Of a DNA stretch of 64,000 nucleotides, positions 42,958-51,911 are shown piece after piece (within the stretch, counting starts at the first letter, position 1; each line of letters begins with the position of its first letter). The DNA comes from JAKQDH01 sp029558835 (GTDB taxonomy: Bacteria > Planctomycetota > Phycisphaerae > UBA1845), in assembly GCA_035356615.1 (NCBI GenBank), contig DAOQSN010000005.1, positions 62,001 through 126,000 on the forward strand, written 5' to 3'. A program made the position numbers and the translations under genes. Under the pieces are notes generated by a model. That model did not search any database, had not been told where the DNA came from, and saw nothing but the letters and a program-made list of their open reading frames with translations.

Positions 42958-44615
42958 GTAAGGTGCGGCACCTTCGTTGGATGTTCACGCTGGGTGCGCT
43001 GGTTGCCGGTGCCGGCGCGGCTGAGGCAGTGCTTCCTACCTTCACGGATGTGACTGAGCAGGCCGGCATTCGGTTCAAGCATAGTTTCGGCGACCACAAC
43101 CTGAGTAACATCGTCGAGGGCTCGGGGCCGGGCTGCGCGTTCTTCGACTACAACGGCGACGGTTATCTCGACCTCTACCTCGTGAACGGCTGCTGGCTGC
43201 GGGAGGTCAGCGACAACCTGGGCCGCGACCTCCGCGGCAAGCTGTCGAACGCGTTGTACCGGAACGACGGCGACGGCACGTTCACGGACGTGACGACCGC
43301 GGCCGGGGTGGGCGACGCGGAGCACTACGGCATGGGTGCTTCGGCGGCCGACTATGACAACGACGGCGACCTGGACCTGTACGTCTTGAACTACGGGCCC
43401 AATGTGCTTTACCGCAACAACGGCGACGGTACGTTTACGGATGTGTCGCAGGCTGCCGGCCTGGACGACGCGCGCTGGAGCCTGTCGGCACCGTGGCTGG
43501 ACTACGACCGGGATGGGGACCTCGATGTTTACGTGGCCAACTACCTGGAGTACGACGCCGGGAAGTTCCGCGACTACTACCCGGCGGCCGGGTACCCCGG
43601 CCCGCTGAGCTACAAGGCGCAGCCGGACTGCCTTTATCGCAACAATGGCGACGGAACATTCAGCGACGTGACCCGGGAGGCCGGTGTGTACTTCCCAGAT
43701 GGCCGGGCGATGAGTGCGGTGGCCACGGACCTGAACGACGACGGCTACCTGGACATTTACGTGAGCAACGACGCGACGCCCAATTGCTACTTTGTGAATG
43801 ACGGCAAGGGCCATTTCACCGAGCAGGCCCTGGTCTGGGGGCTGGCGTTTGGCGAGGGTGGCCAGGGGGCATCGTCAATGGGGCCGGTGATCGGCGACGT
43901 GGATCGCAATGGGTTTCTCGATGTGTTCATCCCGGATATGGGGTACGGCTGCCTGCTGCTGAACGAGGGAAAGACGTTCGTGGACGTGACGGCACCAAGC
44001 AACGTGGCCGTCGCGTGTGGGCAGTACACCGGTTGGGGCGGTGGTCTGATCGATTATGACAACGATGGGTACTTGGACATATTCGTCGCTAACGGCGACG
44101 CGCATCATGAGTACGCCGAGGAAGACGTGCTCCTGCGCAACGACGGGAAGGGGAGGTTCGTGGACGTGGCGGACCAGTCGGGTCCGTACTTCCGGGAGAA
44201 GTACGTGGGTCGGGGGGCGGCGTTTGCCGACTACGACAACGACGGCGACACGGACATTCTGGTCATGAACCTCAACGGGCCGGCGAAGCTGCTGCGTAAT
44301 AACGGCGGAAACGGCAGTAGGTGGCTGAAAGTTGTCCCGCGACGGGCGGATACGAAGATGGAGGCACTGGGGGCGCGGGTAACGGTTACGGCCAACGGGA
44401 TGGGGATGGTGCAGGAGGTGAGTGGCGTAATGGGTTACCTGTCGCAGGGTGACGCCCGGCCGAACTTCGGGCTGGGGTCGGCGCTGCAAGTCGACGAGGT
44501 GGCGGTGCGCTGGCCCGATGGGGAAGTGACCGTGGCGAAGAAGGTGGCGGTGAATCAGACGCTGGAGCTGGTGGCGAAGCGCCAACAGGGCCCGGCGCGC
44601 GGCTCTGGCGAGTGA
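42954..44615 (+). CDS. Secreted CRTAC1-type FG-GAP/ASPIC protein
   Basis: 553 residues, start overlapping the upstream stop, with GGAGGGGAGGG just before it. Signal peptide residues 8-25 (MFTLGALVAGAGAAEA). The body is an FG-GAP propeller with repeated calcium loops (DYNGDGYLDLYLVNGCW, DYDNDGDLDLYVLNYG, DLNDDGYLDIYVSND, DVDRNGFLDVF), then an ASPIC domain (ALGARVTVTANGM, NFGLGSALQVDEVAVRWPDG). It is a close paralogue of the C-terminal half of the MMPL fusion at 29605-33921, showing that the fused module exists as an independent secreted protein. Role in the operon unknown; CRTAC1-like proteins bind calcium and probably ligands or partner proteins. Confidence 0.87.
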   Translation: MSKVRHLRWMFTLGALVAGAGAAEAVLPTFTDVTEQAGIRFKHSFGDHNLSNIVEGSGPGCAFFDYNGDGYLDLYLVNGCWLREVSDNLGRDLRGKLSNALYRNDGDGTFTDVTTAAGVGDAEHYGMGASAADYDNDGDLDLYVLNYGPNVLYRNNGDGTFTDVSQAAGLDDARWSLSAPWLDYDRDGDLDVYVANYLEYDAGKFRDYYPAAGYPGPLSYKAQPDCLYRNNGDGTFSDVTREAGVYFPDGRAMSAVATDLNDDGYLDIYVSNDATPNCYFVNDGKGHFTEQALVWGLAFGEGGQGASSMGPVIGDVDRNGFLDVFIPDMGYGCLLLNEGKTFVDVTAPSNVAVACGQYTGWGGGLIDYDNDGYLDIFVANGDAHHEYAEEDVLLRNDGKGRFVDVADQSGPYFREKYVGRGAAFADYDNDGDTDILVMNLNGPAKLLRNNGGNGSRWLKVVPRRADTKMEALGARVTVTANGMGMVQEVSGVMGYLSQGDARPNFGLGSALQVDEVAVRWPDGEVTVAKKVAVNQTLELVAKRQQGPARGSGE

Positions 44616-44632
44616 CGACCGGGAGGTGGCGG

Positions 44633-47581
44633 GTGCAGCGACGCAGCTCTTCACGCATGGGGGTGGGATTGGTCATGCTGGGGCTGGCATGGCTGGCGGG
44701 CGGCGTCGCCGTCGCCTGGGCGAGCGGAACCGGTGTGAGCGACCGGCATCCCGTGTACGTCGGCGTGAGCGTGTGTGCGGGGTGCCACGGCGATCAGAAG
44801 GCGGGGCATCAGTTCAGCAAGTGGCGGGTGTCGAAGCATGCGGCGGCGTATGCGGCATTGTGGAGTCCGCAGGCGAAGGCCATTGCCCGGGTCAGCGGCA
44901 TCCCGGAGGAACCGCAGAAGTCGCGCATGTGCCTGGGTTGCCATGCCACGGCGGCGGACGCCGAGGGCTGGGAGCGGGAGGAGGGGTTCCGCATCGGCGA
45001 CGGAGTGCAGTGTGAGCGCTGCCACGGTGCGGGCAGCGAGTACGGCACGGCCGAGGTCATGAGGGACCGGGAGCGTGCGCTCCGCGCGGGGTTGATGATG
45101 CCGGACGAACGTGCCTGCATGTTGTGCCACAACGTGAAGGGCTCGCACGTGGCGGTGCTGGGGTCGGCCGACTTCGCCTACGCGCCGGCCGTGGAGAAGA
45201 TCGCCCACCCCGTGCCGGCCGGTACCCGTGGGCAGGCGGTGAGTCCGAGGCATCCCACGCCGGCGCGGGGCGGGGCGGGAAGTGGCGCCGACCCGCCCGG
45301 GGGGGCGGGCACGGCGTCGAACTCCGTAGACGAGCAGCGTTATACGGGCGTGGCGGTTTGCGGGGGCTGCCATGACGGGCCGCAGATGGGTTATCAGTTC
45401 AGCCGCTGGCGCGTCAGCAGACATGCCCGTGCTTTTGCGGTGTTGGGCACGGCCGCCGGGTGTGAAATGGCCCGGCGTGAGGGAGTCAGCGGTGATCCCC
45501 AGAACGAGACGAAGTGCCTGCGCTGCCATGCGACGGCAGCCGGTGAGGACGGGCGACGGTTGGAGAAGGGTTTCTGCGTGCGTGAGGGCGTACAGTGTGA
45601 GAGTTGCCACGGGGCGGGTAGTGCGTACTGGCCGGAGGCGATCATGCGTGATCGCCAGGCCGCCCGGCGTTCCGGTCTGGTGCTTCCCACCCCGGAAAGC
45701 TGCCGGGCGTGCCATGAGAACGCCCACGGCAAGGCCTTTGATGCGGCTGCTGCCTGGGTGATGATCGCGCACCCCACGCGCCTGCCGCAGGCGAAGGCGG
45801 GGCTTCGCTACCGGACGCCCGTCAACCTTGCCCTGTCGCCCGATGGTCGGGAGCTGTACGTCGCCTGTGAGGCCGCTGACGCGGTGCTGGTTGTCGATGC
45901 GGCCACCGGCGCGGTCCTGGCGGAGGTTGCGACGGGGGGGCAGCCGATGGACGTTGCCTTCCACCCCGACGGAACGCGGGCGTATGTGACGCTCCGGCTT
46001 GACGATACGCTGGCCGTGATCGATACGCGGAGCCGCGCGGTGACGCGCGTGGTTGCCGTCGGTGACGAGCCGCACGGTGTGCTGACCGATGCGGCCGGCA
46101 ACTCTGTATACGTGTTGAATACGTGGTCGGACACTATCTCTGTCATTGACGCGGGAGTGCAACGGGAGGCCAAACGGCTGGCTGCCAGTCGGAGCCCCTG
46201 GTCGCTGGCACTGAGTCCGGATGGGAAGGTGCTGGCGGCCACGAATGCGCTGTCGCGGTTCGTGCCGTTCCGGGCGCCGCCGGTCTCCGAGATCACCTTG
46301 CTGGACGCGGAGCGTGGGACCGTGCAGGCGCGGGTGGCGGTGCCCGGTGCCAACCTGATGCAGGGGATCGCGTGGCACCCCAGCGGCGACTTCGCGCTGG
46401 TCACTTTGAACCGCACGAAAAGCCTGGTGCCGATGACGCGTCTGGTGCAGGGGTGGACAATCACGAACGGGCTGGGGATTCTCTGGCGCGACGGACGCGT
46501 GGACCAGGTCCTGCTGGATGAGCCGGATCAATCGTTTCCGGACGCGGCCGACGTCGCCTGTACACCGGACGGCAGGTACGCACTGGTGACCAGCAGCGGT
46601 TCCGACCGGGTGGCCGTGGTGGACGTGGCGAAGCTCCTTGAGTTGCTGCAGCGTGCGACGCCGGCTGAACGCGAGCACGTGCTGCCCAACCACATGGGCA
46701 AGGCCACCGAGTTCGTGGTGAAGCACATTCCGACGCCGGCGAGTCCGCGCGGGATTATCTGCGCGCCGGATGGGAAGAGGGCCTACGTGGCCAACGCGCT
46801 GGACGATTCGCTGACGGTCATTGACCTCGGGCGCCTGGAGGCCGTGGGCCGCATTGATCTGGGCGGGCCGCGGGAGATTACGAAGGTGCGCTATGGAGAA
46901 CGCCTGTTCCACAGCGCGGACATCACGTTCCGGCGGCAGTTTTCCTGTCATTCGTGTCATCCGGACGGGCACGTCGACGGCGTGACGTATGACATTGAGC
47001 CGGACGGGATCGGCGTGAGCCCGGTCGACAACCGCACGCTGCGCGGCATCCTCGATACCGCGCCGTTCAAATGGGAGGGTACGAATCCCAGCTTGCAGCG
47101 CCAATGCGGGGCGCGGCTGGCGGTTTTCTTCACCCGGATTGACCCGTTCACCCCGGAGGAGCTGGCGGCGGTGGACGCGTACATCTGCACGATACCCCGG
47201 CCGCCGAATCGGTATCGTGCGGTGGGTGCTGAACTGACGCCGGCGCAGCGGCGGGGCAAGCTGCTCTTCGAACGGGAAGCCGGTAACGATGGTCGGCTGA
47301 TCCCGGTAGAGAACCGGTGCGCCACGTGCCACCCCGTGCCCTTGTACACGGACCGGACGCAGCGAGATGTGGGTACGCGAATGTGGCTTGACCGGACCGG
47401 GAAGTTCGACGTGCCGCATCTGAATAACATCTACGATTCCGCGCCGTATCTTCACAATGGGATTGCCGAGACGCTCGAGGAAATCTGGACGCGCTTCAAC
47501 CCCCACGACACGCATGGCGTCACGAACGATATGACGAAGGATCAGTTGAACGACCTGATTGAGTATCTTAAGACGCTGTAG
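44633..47581 (+). CDS. Ten-haem cytochrome c with YncE-like beta-propeller
   Basis: The GTG at 44633 is preferred because GGGAGG lies 6 nt upstream; an in-frame GTG at 44612 that overlaps the preceding stop is the alternative. About 982 residues. Signal helix residues 10-31. Two tandem four-haem modules: CAGCH 48, CLGCH 100, CERCH 127, CMLCH 162, then CGGCH 243, CLRCH 295, CESCH 322, CRACH 357, each with the cytochrome c554-like QFSxWRVSxHA segment. A YncE/lactonase-like propeller fills about 395-755 (LSPDGRELYVAC, VIDLGRLEAVGRIDLGG). The C-terminal part has CHSCH 772 and CATCH 896 and PHLNNIYDSAPYLHNG, like dihaem cytochrome peroxidase/MauG-type domains. Probable periplasmic multihaem oxidoreductase or electron conduit. 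Confidence 0.88.
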   Translation: MQRRSSSRMGVGLVMLGLAWLAGGVAVAWASGTGVSDRHPVYVGVSVCAGCHGDQKAGHQFSKWRVSKHAAAYAALWSPQAKAIARVSGIPEEPQKSRMCLGCHATAADAEGWEREEGFRIGDGVQCERCHGAGSEYGTAEVMRDRERALRAGLMMPDERACMLCHNVKGSHVAVLGSADFAYAPAVEKIAHPVPAGTRGQAVSPRHPTPARGGAGSGADPPGGAGTASNSVDEQRYTGVAVCGGCHDGPQMGYQFSRWRVSRHARAFAVLGTAAGCEMARREGVSGDPQNETKCLRCHATAAGEDGRRLEKGFCVREGVQCESCHGAGSAYWPEAIMRDRQAARRSGLVLPTPESCRACHENAHGKAFDAAAAWVMIAHPTRLPQAKAGLRYRTPVNLALSPDGRELYVACEAADAVLVVDAATGAVLAEVATGGQPMDVAFHPDGTRAYVTLRLDDTLAVIDTRSRAVTRVVAVGDEPHGVLTDAAGNSVYVLNTWSDTISVIDAGVQREAKRLAASRSPWSLALSPDGKVLAATNALSRFVPFRAPPVSEITLLDAERGTVQARVAVPGANLMQGIAWHPSGDFALVTLNRTKSLVPMTRLVQGWTITNGLGILWRDGRVDQVLLDEPDQSFPDAADVACTPDGRYALVTSSGSDRVAVVDVAKLLELLQRATPAEREHVLPNHMGKATEFVVKHIPTPASPRGIICAPDGKRAYVANALDDSLTVIDLGRLEAVGRIDLGGPREITKVRYGERLFHSADITFRRQFSCHSCHPDGHVDGVTYDIEPDGIGVSPVDNRTLRGILDTAPFKWEGTNPSLQRQCGARLAVFFTRIDPFTPEELAAVDAYICTIPRPPNRYRAVGAELTPAQRRGKLLFEREAGNDGRLIPVENRCATCHPVPLYTDRTQRDVGTRMWLDRTGKFDVPHLNNIYDSAPYLHNGIAETLEEIWTRFNPHDTHGVTNDMTKDQLNDLIEYLKTL

Positions 47582-47601
47582 TACGCGCCGGAGGACTGAG
47601 T

Positions 47602-48819
47602 ATGCTGAGGGCGACGCAGGCAGGGAGCGGGTTGGTGGTGTCGGTGCTGCTGCTGAGTGGGGTGGTTGCGTCCGCGGCGGACCCGGCGGCGACGCCAGGC
47701 ATCTCCGCCGGACAGACGGCACCGGCGGCGACGCCAGCCACGGGCGATCCGGGCCTGCCCTTTGTGTACAGACGCTGGGAACAGTTCACGACCGCGACCG
47801 GTCTGCCCAACGATCACGTCTTTGCGGTCAGGGTGCATGGTGATTCCGTGTGGATCGGCACGGAGGATGGGCTGGCATGCCTGGACAAGAAGAGCCGCAA
47901 GATCAAGGCGTGGAGGGAGCAGGATGGCCTGCCCTGGCGGGTGATTTCCGGCATTGACGTGCATCCGCGTACCGGGGAAGTGTGGCTCGGGATGTTCGGC
48001 GGCGGGTTGGCGCGGTTCAGTGGCGGCCGCTTCGACCACTGGCACCAGCTCAACAGCGGCCTGGTCAACGATGTGGTGTACGGAGTGGCCGTGGAGAACG
48101 ATAACATCTGGGCAGCCACGACGGCCGGGGCGAGCCGGTACAACACCGTCACCGGGGAGTGGAGCATTTTCACCGAGAAGAACGCGCCGATGGAGGAGAT
48201 CTGGAATTACGGCGTGTGCTACGCGGACGGCTACGTTTACCTCGGGGTGTGGGGAAGCGGCGTGCTGGAGTACGACGTGCAGCGGGGCACGTGGAAGGAC
48301 TATCTCGATCCGGATGGTGAAATGGAGATAGACCTGTACCGTGACGACGGGATCGTGCACGTAATCACGACGGGCGTCAGCTACATAGAGAAGACGCTCT
48401 GGGTGTCTACCTACTTCGGGGCCTGCCGGTACGACGGCCGGCACTGGCGGGGCTTCTTCAGCCACGAGTGTGGCGTGCCGAGTGATTTCCACAACGCCGT
48501 GAGAGCCCGCAGCGCGAACGAGGCGTGGTATGCGACGGACAAGGGGCTGGGAGCACTGGCGGACTTCGCTACCGACACGTGGGTGACGTACACGAGCGAT
48601 CACACCGCGATGAAGGGCAAGGCGGTGGTGAAGCGCGGCAAGCAACTGCTGAAGGAGATCGAGATGCCGTTGAGCCTGCCGCATGACTACGCGCTGGCGG
48701 TCGACTTTGATGGGCCGGATGTGTGGGTGGGGACATCGAAGGGCGTGGGGCATGCGATTGGGGACGGCTATTACCGAGGCTTGCGAGCGGCCGGTGCCGA
48801 GGCGGAGCGAGGGCCCTAG
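47602..48819 (+). CDS. Secreted Reg_prop-type beta-propeller protein
   Basis: 405 residues; GGAGG 7 nt before the ATG. Signal peptide about residues 8-26. The body repeats short blades of the two-component-regulator propeller type: TATGLPNDHVFAVRVHGDSVWIGTEDGLACLD, EVWLGMFGGGLARF, NIWAATTAGASRY, VYLGVWGSGVLEYD and VWVGTSKGVGH. No membrane helix, histidine kinase or DNA-binding domain follows, so it is the sensor propeller alone, exported. It may bind a partner or ligand in the envelope. Lies 20 nt after the cytochrome gene and 26 nt before the next, within the operon. Confidence 0.8.
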   Translation: MLRATQAGSGLVVSVLLLSGVVASAADPAATPGISAGQTAPAATPATGDPGLPFVYRRWEQFTTATGLPNDHVFAVRVHGDSVWIGTEDGLACLDKKSRKIKAWREQDGLPWRVISGIDVHPRTGEVWLGMFGGGLARFSGGRFDHWHQLNSGLVNDVVYGVAVENDNIWAATTAGASRYNTVTGEWSIFTEKNAPMEEIWNYGVCYADGYVYLGVWGSGVLEYDVQRGTWKDYLDPDGEMEIDLYRDDGIVHVITTGVSYIEKTLWVSTYFGACRYDGRHWRGFFSHECGVPSDFHNAVRARSANEAWYATDKGLGALADFATDTWVTYTSDHTAMKGKAVVKRGKQLLKEIEMPLSLPHDYALAVDFDGPDVWVGTSKGVGHAIGDGYYRGLRAAGAEAERGP

Positions 48820-48845
48820 AGAAGTATGCGGTGGGAGGAGTAGCC

Positions 48846-50369
48846 ATGAGCACGACTGGCTGGGTGCTATACACGGTGCTCATTGCCGCGGGAAGCGGGC
48901 CGGCAGTGAGTGGCGACGATGCCGCGGGCGCTGCGGAGCCCGCCGGGCAGGCGGGGCAGGCCGTTGCGGAGACGCCCGGGCCGAGGCTCGATGCGAGCGG
49001 CGAGGATCTTGACTACCTGGCGCGCCTGCTTCGCGCAATCGACGTGGGGCCCTACGACGTGCCAAAGCTGACGTTGAAAAGGGACCAGAACTACGCCTAT
49101 TCGTCCGTGGACGTCGAGCCGTTCGGCTACGTGACGCCGTTCAAGGAGCACTTCCTCGAACAGATGGAGTACACGGGGCCGGGGCGGGCCCTGCCCGAGC
49201 CTGAGAATCTCACCAGTGTCAAGATCGGGTTCATCGGGCCGATCATGTCCACGGTCTCCGTGGCGACGGGGGGCAAGAGTCACGAGGAAACGCTCGGCGT
49301 GTCCATGTTGCGGGGTGCCATGCTCGCCATTGAGCAGGCGAACGCCGCCGGCGGGTACCGCAAGCGGAACCTGCCGTTCGAGCTGGTCGTGTCCAACGAC
49401 AACGGGCTGTGGGGCGCTTCCGGCAATGAGATCATCAAGCTGGCCTACAAGGACCGCGTGTGGGCGATTCTGGGTACGATCGACGGTGCCAACAGTCATA
49501 TTGCCATTCGCGTGGCGCTCAAGGCTGAGATCGTGATGATGAACTCAGGTGACACCGATCCGACGTTCATCGAAACCAACATCCCCTGGGTGATGCGTTG
49601 CATCAGTGACGACCGCCAGCAGAGCTACCTGCTGGTCGATTACCTGTATCGCAAGCTGAACTACACGCGAGTCGGCATCATCCGGGCAAGCAATCGTTAT
49701 GGGCGGTTCGGAGTGCGTGAGATCAACGACGGCAGCCGGCGGCTCGAGCATCCGATCATTCTGGAGATGGCTTACAAAGTCGGGAGCGGGGGCTACACGC
49801 TGCAACTGGAGCGTCTCAAGGACAGCGACGTGGAGGCCATTGTGCACTGGGGGGACGCGGCGGACGGGGCGGCGATTCTCACCCAGATGCGCGCTCTCGG
49901 CATGCAGCAGCCATACTTCTGTTGCGACCGCTGCGTCGACGACGAGTTCCTGGCCGTAGCCGGGACCCACGCCGAGGGAGTCGTCTGCACGTACCCCTGG
50001 GACCCGACGCGCGAGGACGTGAAGCTGACGGCCTTCCGGTCCGCGTATCGTGAGCGTTTCAACGCCGAGGCGGACACGTATGCCGCGCATGGCTACGACG
50101 GCATGAGCATGCTCATCTGGGCAATCCAGGCGGCTGGCCTGAATCGGGCGAAGGTCCGGGACGTACTGGCGCATCGATCCCGGCCCTTTGCCGGTGTCAC
50201 GGGGCCGATTCCGTTCAGCGCCTGCCTCGACGATCTGGGCGACGTCTTTCTGGCACGCGTGGAGAACGGCGCGTGGAAGTTCTCATCCCGTGCGGAGTTG
50301 GGTATCCCGCGGGGCTACATCGCGCCGCGCGACCGCGTCAGCCGGACGCTGGCCGCTGATCCTGAGTGA
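48846..50369 (+). CDS. Type-1 periplasmic binding protein (Peripla_BP_6, amino-acid ABC type)
   Basis: 507 residues from the ATG at 48846, with GGGAGGAG upstream. Signal-peptide-like N-terminus (about 1-20), then a linker region of about 110 residues. The binding fold starts at VKIGFIGPIM with GVSMLRGAMLAIEQANAAGG, LVVSNDNGLWG, AILGTIDGANSHIAIRVAL and YAAHGYDGMSMLIWAIQAAG, all typical of branched-chain amino acid or amide receptors. The family serves ABC importers or acts as a sensor or enzyme-associated receptor. No permease or ATPase gene lies in the operon, so the partner is encoded elsewhere or it works without transport. Confidence 0.85.
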   Translation: MSTTGWVLYTVLIAAGSGPAVSGDDAAGAAEPAGQAGQAVAETPGPRLDASGEDLDYLARLLRAIDVGPYDVPKLTLKRDQNYAYSSVDVEPFGYVTPFKEHFLEQMEYTGPGRALPEPENLTSVKIGFIGPIMSTVSVATGGKSHEETLGVSMLRGAMLAIEQANAAGGYRKRNLPFELVVSNDNGLWGASGNEIIKLAYKDRVWAILGTIDGANSHIAIRVALKAEIVMMNSGDTDPTFIETNIPWVMRCISDDRQQSYLLVDYLYRKLNYTRVGIIRASNRYGRFGVREINDGSRRLEHPIILEMAYKVGSGGYTLQLERLKDSDVEAIVHWGDAADGAAILTQMRALGMQQPYFCCDRCVDDEFLAVAGTHAEGVVCTYPWDPTREDVKLTAFRSAYRERFNAEADTYAAHGYDGMSMLIWAIQAAGLNRAKVRDVLAHRSRPFAGVTGPIPFSACLDDLGDVFLARVENGAWKFSSRAELGIPRGYIAPRDRVSRTLAADPE

Positions 50370-50376
50370 GCAGGAC

Positions 50377-51657
50377 ATGAGAGGGAAGGCCCGGCTGGTG
50401 ACCGTGGGGTTAACCACGGCTCTGCTCTGCGGCGGGGCGCTGCTGGACGCCTGTCGTAGCGGCAACGTGGCCGGGCATGGCGTGGCCACTGCACCGGGGA
50501 ATGTGGTGCCTGCCAGCCGCGGGAAGACACGCCCTCCGCCTTTCTTCGCTGCACGCTCTCATCCGACTTACTACGCCGGTCCCGATCGGGAACTGCCGCC
50601 GCCGGAAGGTGTGGCGGAAGTCGAGTTGGGCTGGTTCGGGCCGAGCGATGCACGGGACCCGGCGACGCGGCGGATGTGGTGTGCCGCAACGCTGGCAGTC
50701 GAAGAGGCGAATGCCGGCGGCGGCTACCGCGAGACTCCGTTCCGGCTGCTCCCGGTCTGGTCGGAGAATCCCTGGGGGACGGGGATCGGTGAGGCGGTGC
50801 GCCTGGCGTACCGAGACCATCTCTGGGCATTCACGGGTGCCCCGGACGGCCCGTCGGCGCACCTGCTGACGCAGGTGGCCGCCAAGGCGCGGCTGCCGTT
50901 CGTCAGTCCCGTGGCGACGGACCCGACCAGTAATCTCGCTAATGTACCGTGGATCTTCTCGTGTGCGCCGGGCGATCATCTGCACGCCCCGGTGCTCGCG
51001 CGGGCGATCGTCGCGGCCGCGGCGGGCCGCCCTTGCGCCATCGTCTCTTGCACCGATCACGACGCCCGCGTCTACAGGCAGACCCTGCTGCGCGCCCTGG
51101 CCAGGGTGCAGGCGTTTCCCGCGTTGCACCTGGAGTTTCAACCCGCGGCCCGGGACTTCGCCGCCCAACTGGACAGTCTCACGGCGACGCCGCCGGCGGC
51201 GCTAATCGTCGTTGCCGGGGCGGCGGACGCTGCCGGTTTTGTGGTGGCTGCACGCAACGCCGGGCTGACGATGCCTATCTTCGGCGGACCCTGGATGGGT
51301 CAGGCGTACTTTCTCGAACGGGCCGGTGCATTGGCGGAGGACGTGGTGTTTCCCCTTCTCTGGGACCCGCGGGAGGGGGGGCAAGCCGCCGTGAATTTCG
51401 CCGACCGGTTCCGCCACGCCAGCGGCTTGGAGCCGGACTACACGGCCGCCTGCACTTACGACTCTGTAGCTCTGCTCTGCGCGGCCGTCCGTGACGCCGG
51501 GCTGAATCGGGCCCGCATCGGTGATGCCCTGCGGGCGCTGTCCCCGTGGACGGGGGTGAGCGGGACGATTACCTGGGATGCGACGGGTCAGAACAGCCGC
51601 TCCGTGGGTCTGGGCACGATTCACAACGGGCAAGTCGTGGCGTTGCCGGCCGACTGA
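50377..51657 (+). CDS. Second type-1 periplasmic binding protein, possible lipoprotein
   Basis: 426 residues from the ATG at 50377, 7 nt after the preceding stop, with GAGCAGGAC before it. The N-terminus has a lipobox-like LLDAC at about residues 22-26, so it could be lipid-anchored. The fold is the same as its neighbour: VELGWFGPSD, CAATLAVEEANAGGGYRE, HLWAFTGAPDGPSAHLLTQVAAKARLPFVSPVA, YTAACTYDSVALLCAAVRDAGLNRARI. The two are paralogues of different length, probably with different ligands or a heteromeric use. Last gene of the operon. Confidence 0.83.
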   Translation: MRGKARLVTVGLTTALLCGGALLDACRSGNVAGHGVATAPGNVVPASRGKTRPPPFFAARSHPTYYAGPDRELPPPEGVAEVELGWFGPSDARDPATRRMWCAATLAVEEANAGGGYRETPFRLLPVWSENPWGTGIGEAVRLAYRDHLWAFTGAPDGPSAHLLTQVAAKARLPFVSPVATDPTSNLANVPWIFSCAPGDHLHAPVLARAIVAAAAGRPCAIVSCTDHDARVYRQTLLRALARVQAFPALHLEFQPAARDFAAQLDSLTATPPAALIVVAGAADAAGFVVAARNAGLTMPIFGGPWMGQAYFLERAGALAEDVVFPLLWDPREGGQAAVNFADRFRHASGLEPDYTAACTYDSVALLCAAVRDAGLNRARIGDALRALSPWTGVSGTITWDATGQNSRSVGLGTIHNGQVVALPAD

Positions 51658-51740
51658 GCAGCTCCACGCCATGGGGAAGCCGATGGCGAGACCAGGGTGG
51701 CATCGCCAAGCGAAGCGTCGCCATGCTCTCCGTGTGGCGG
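51655..51740. repeat. Dispersed family 2 repeat, partial copy
   Basis: Contains GCTCCACGCCATGGGGAAG and GGGTGGCATCGCCAAGCGAA then GTCGCCATGCT, aligned to the first module of copies at 37 and 58 kb; the second module is degenerate. It starts at the stop codon of the last operon gene. The 254-nt convergent gap holds no gene. Confidence 0.75.
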
Positions 51741-51911
51741 CTGGCGGCGGCAACAGCGTGCCTGCCTGCCTGCCGGCAGCCAGGCCCTTAACATGGCAGA
51801 CGCGCAGCTTCCCACTTGCGTGGTCCAGCGCAGGCTGCAGTCTATGCGGGGTCGGCTGTACGGCACCAGTTCCGACGCGGCTTCGCGCGCCGTTGTTGCA
51901 GGGACACGATG

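Noticed and set aside
44651..47722. 1023-codon minus-strand frame opposite the ten-haem cytochrome
   Set aside because: Arg/His/Pro-rich antisense shadow of a gene with ten clear haem motifs; high GC keeps this frame open.
48846..51657. Complete branched-chain amino acid ABC importer
   Set aside because: Two binding proteins are present but no permease or ATPase gene lies next to them; the OppF-like ATPase at 60783 belongs to another subfamily.
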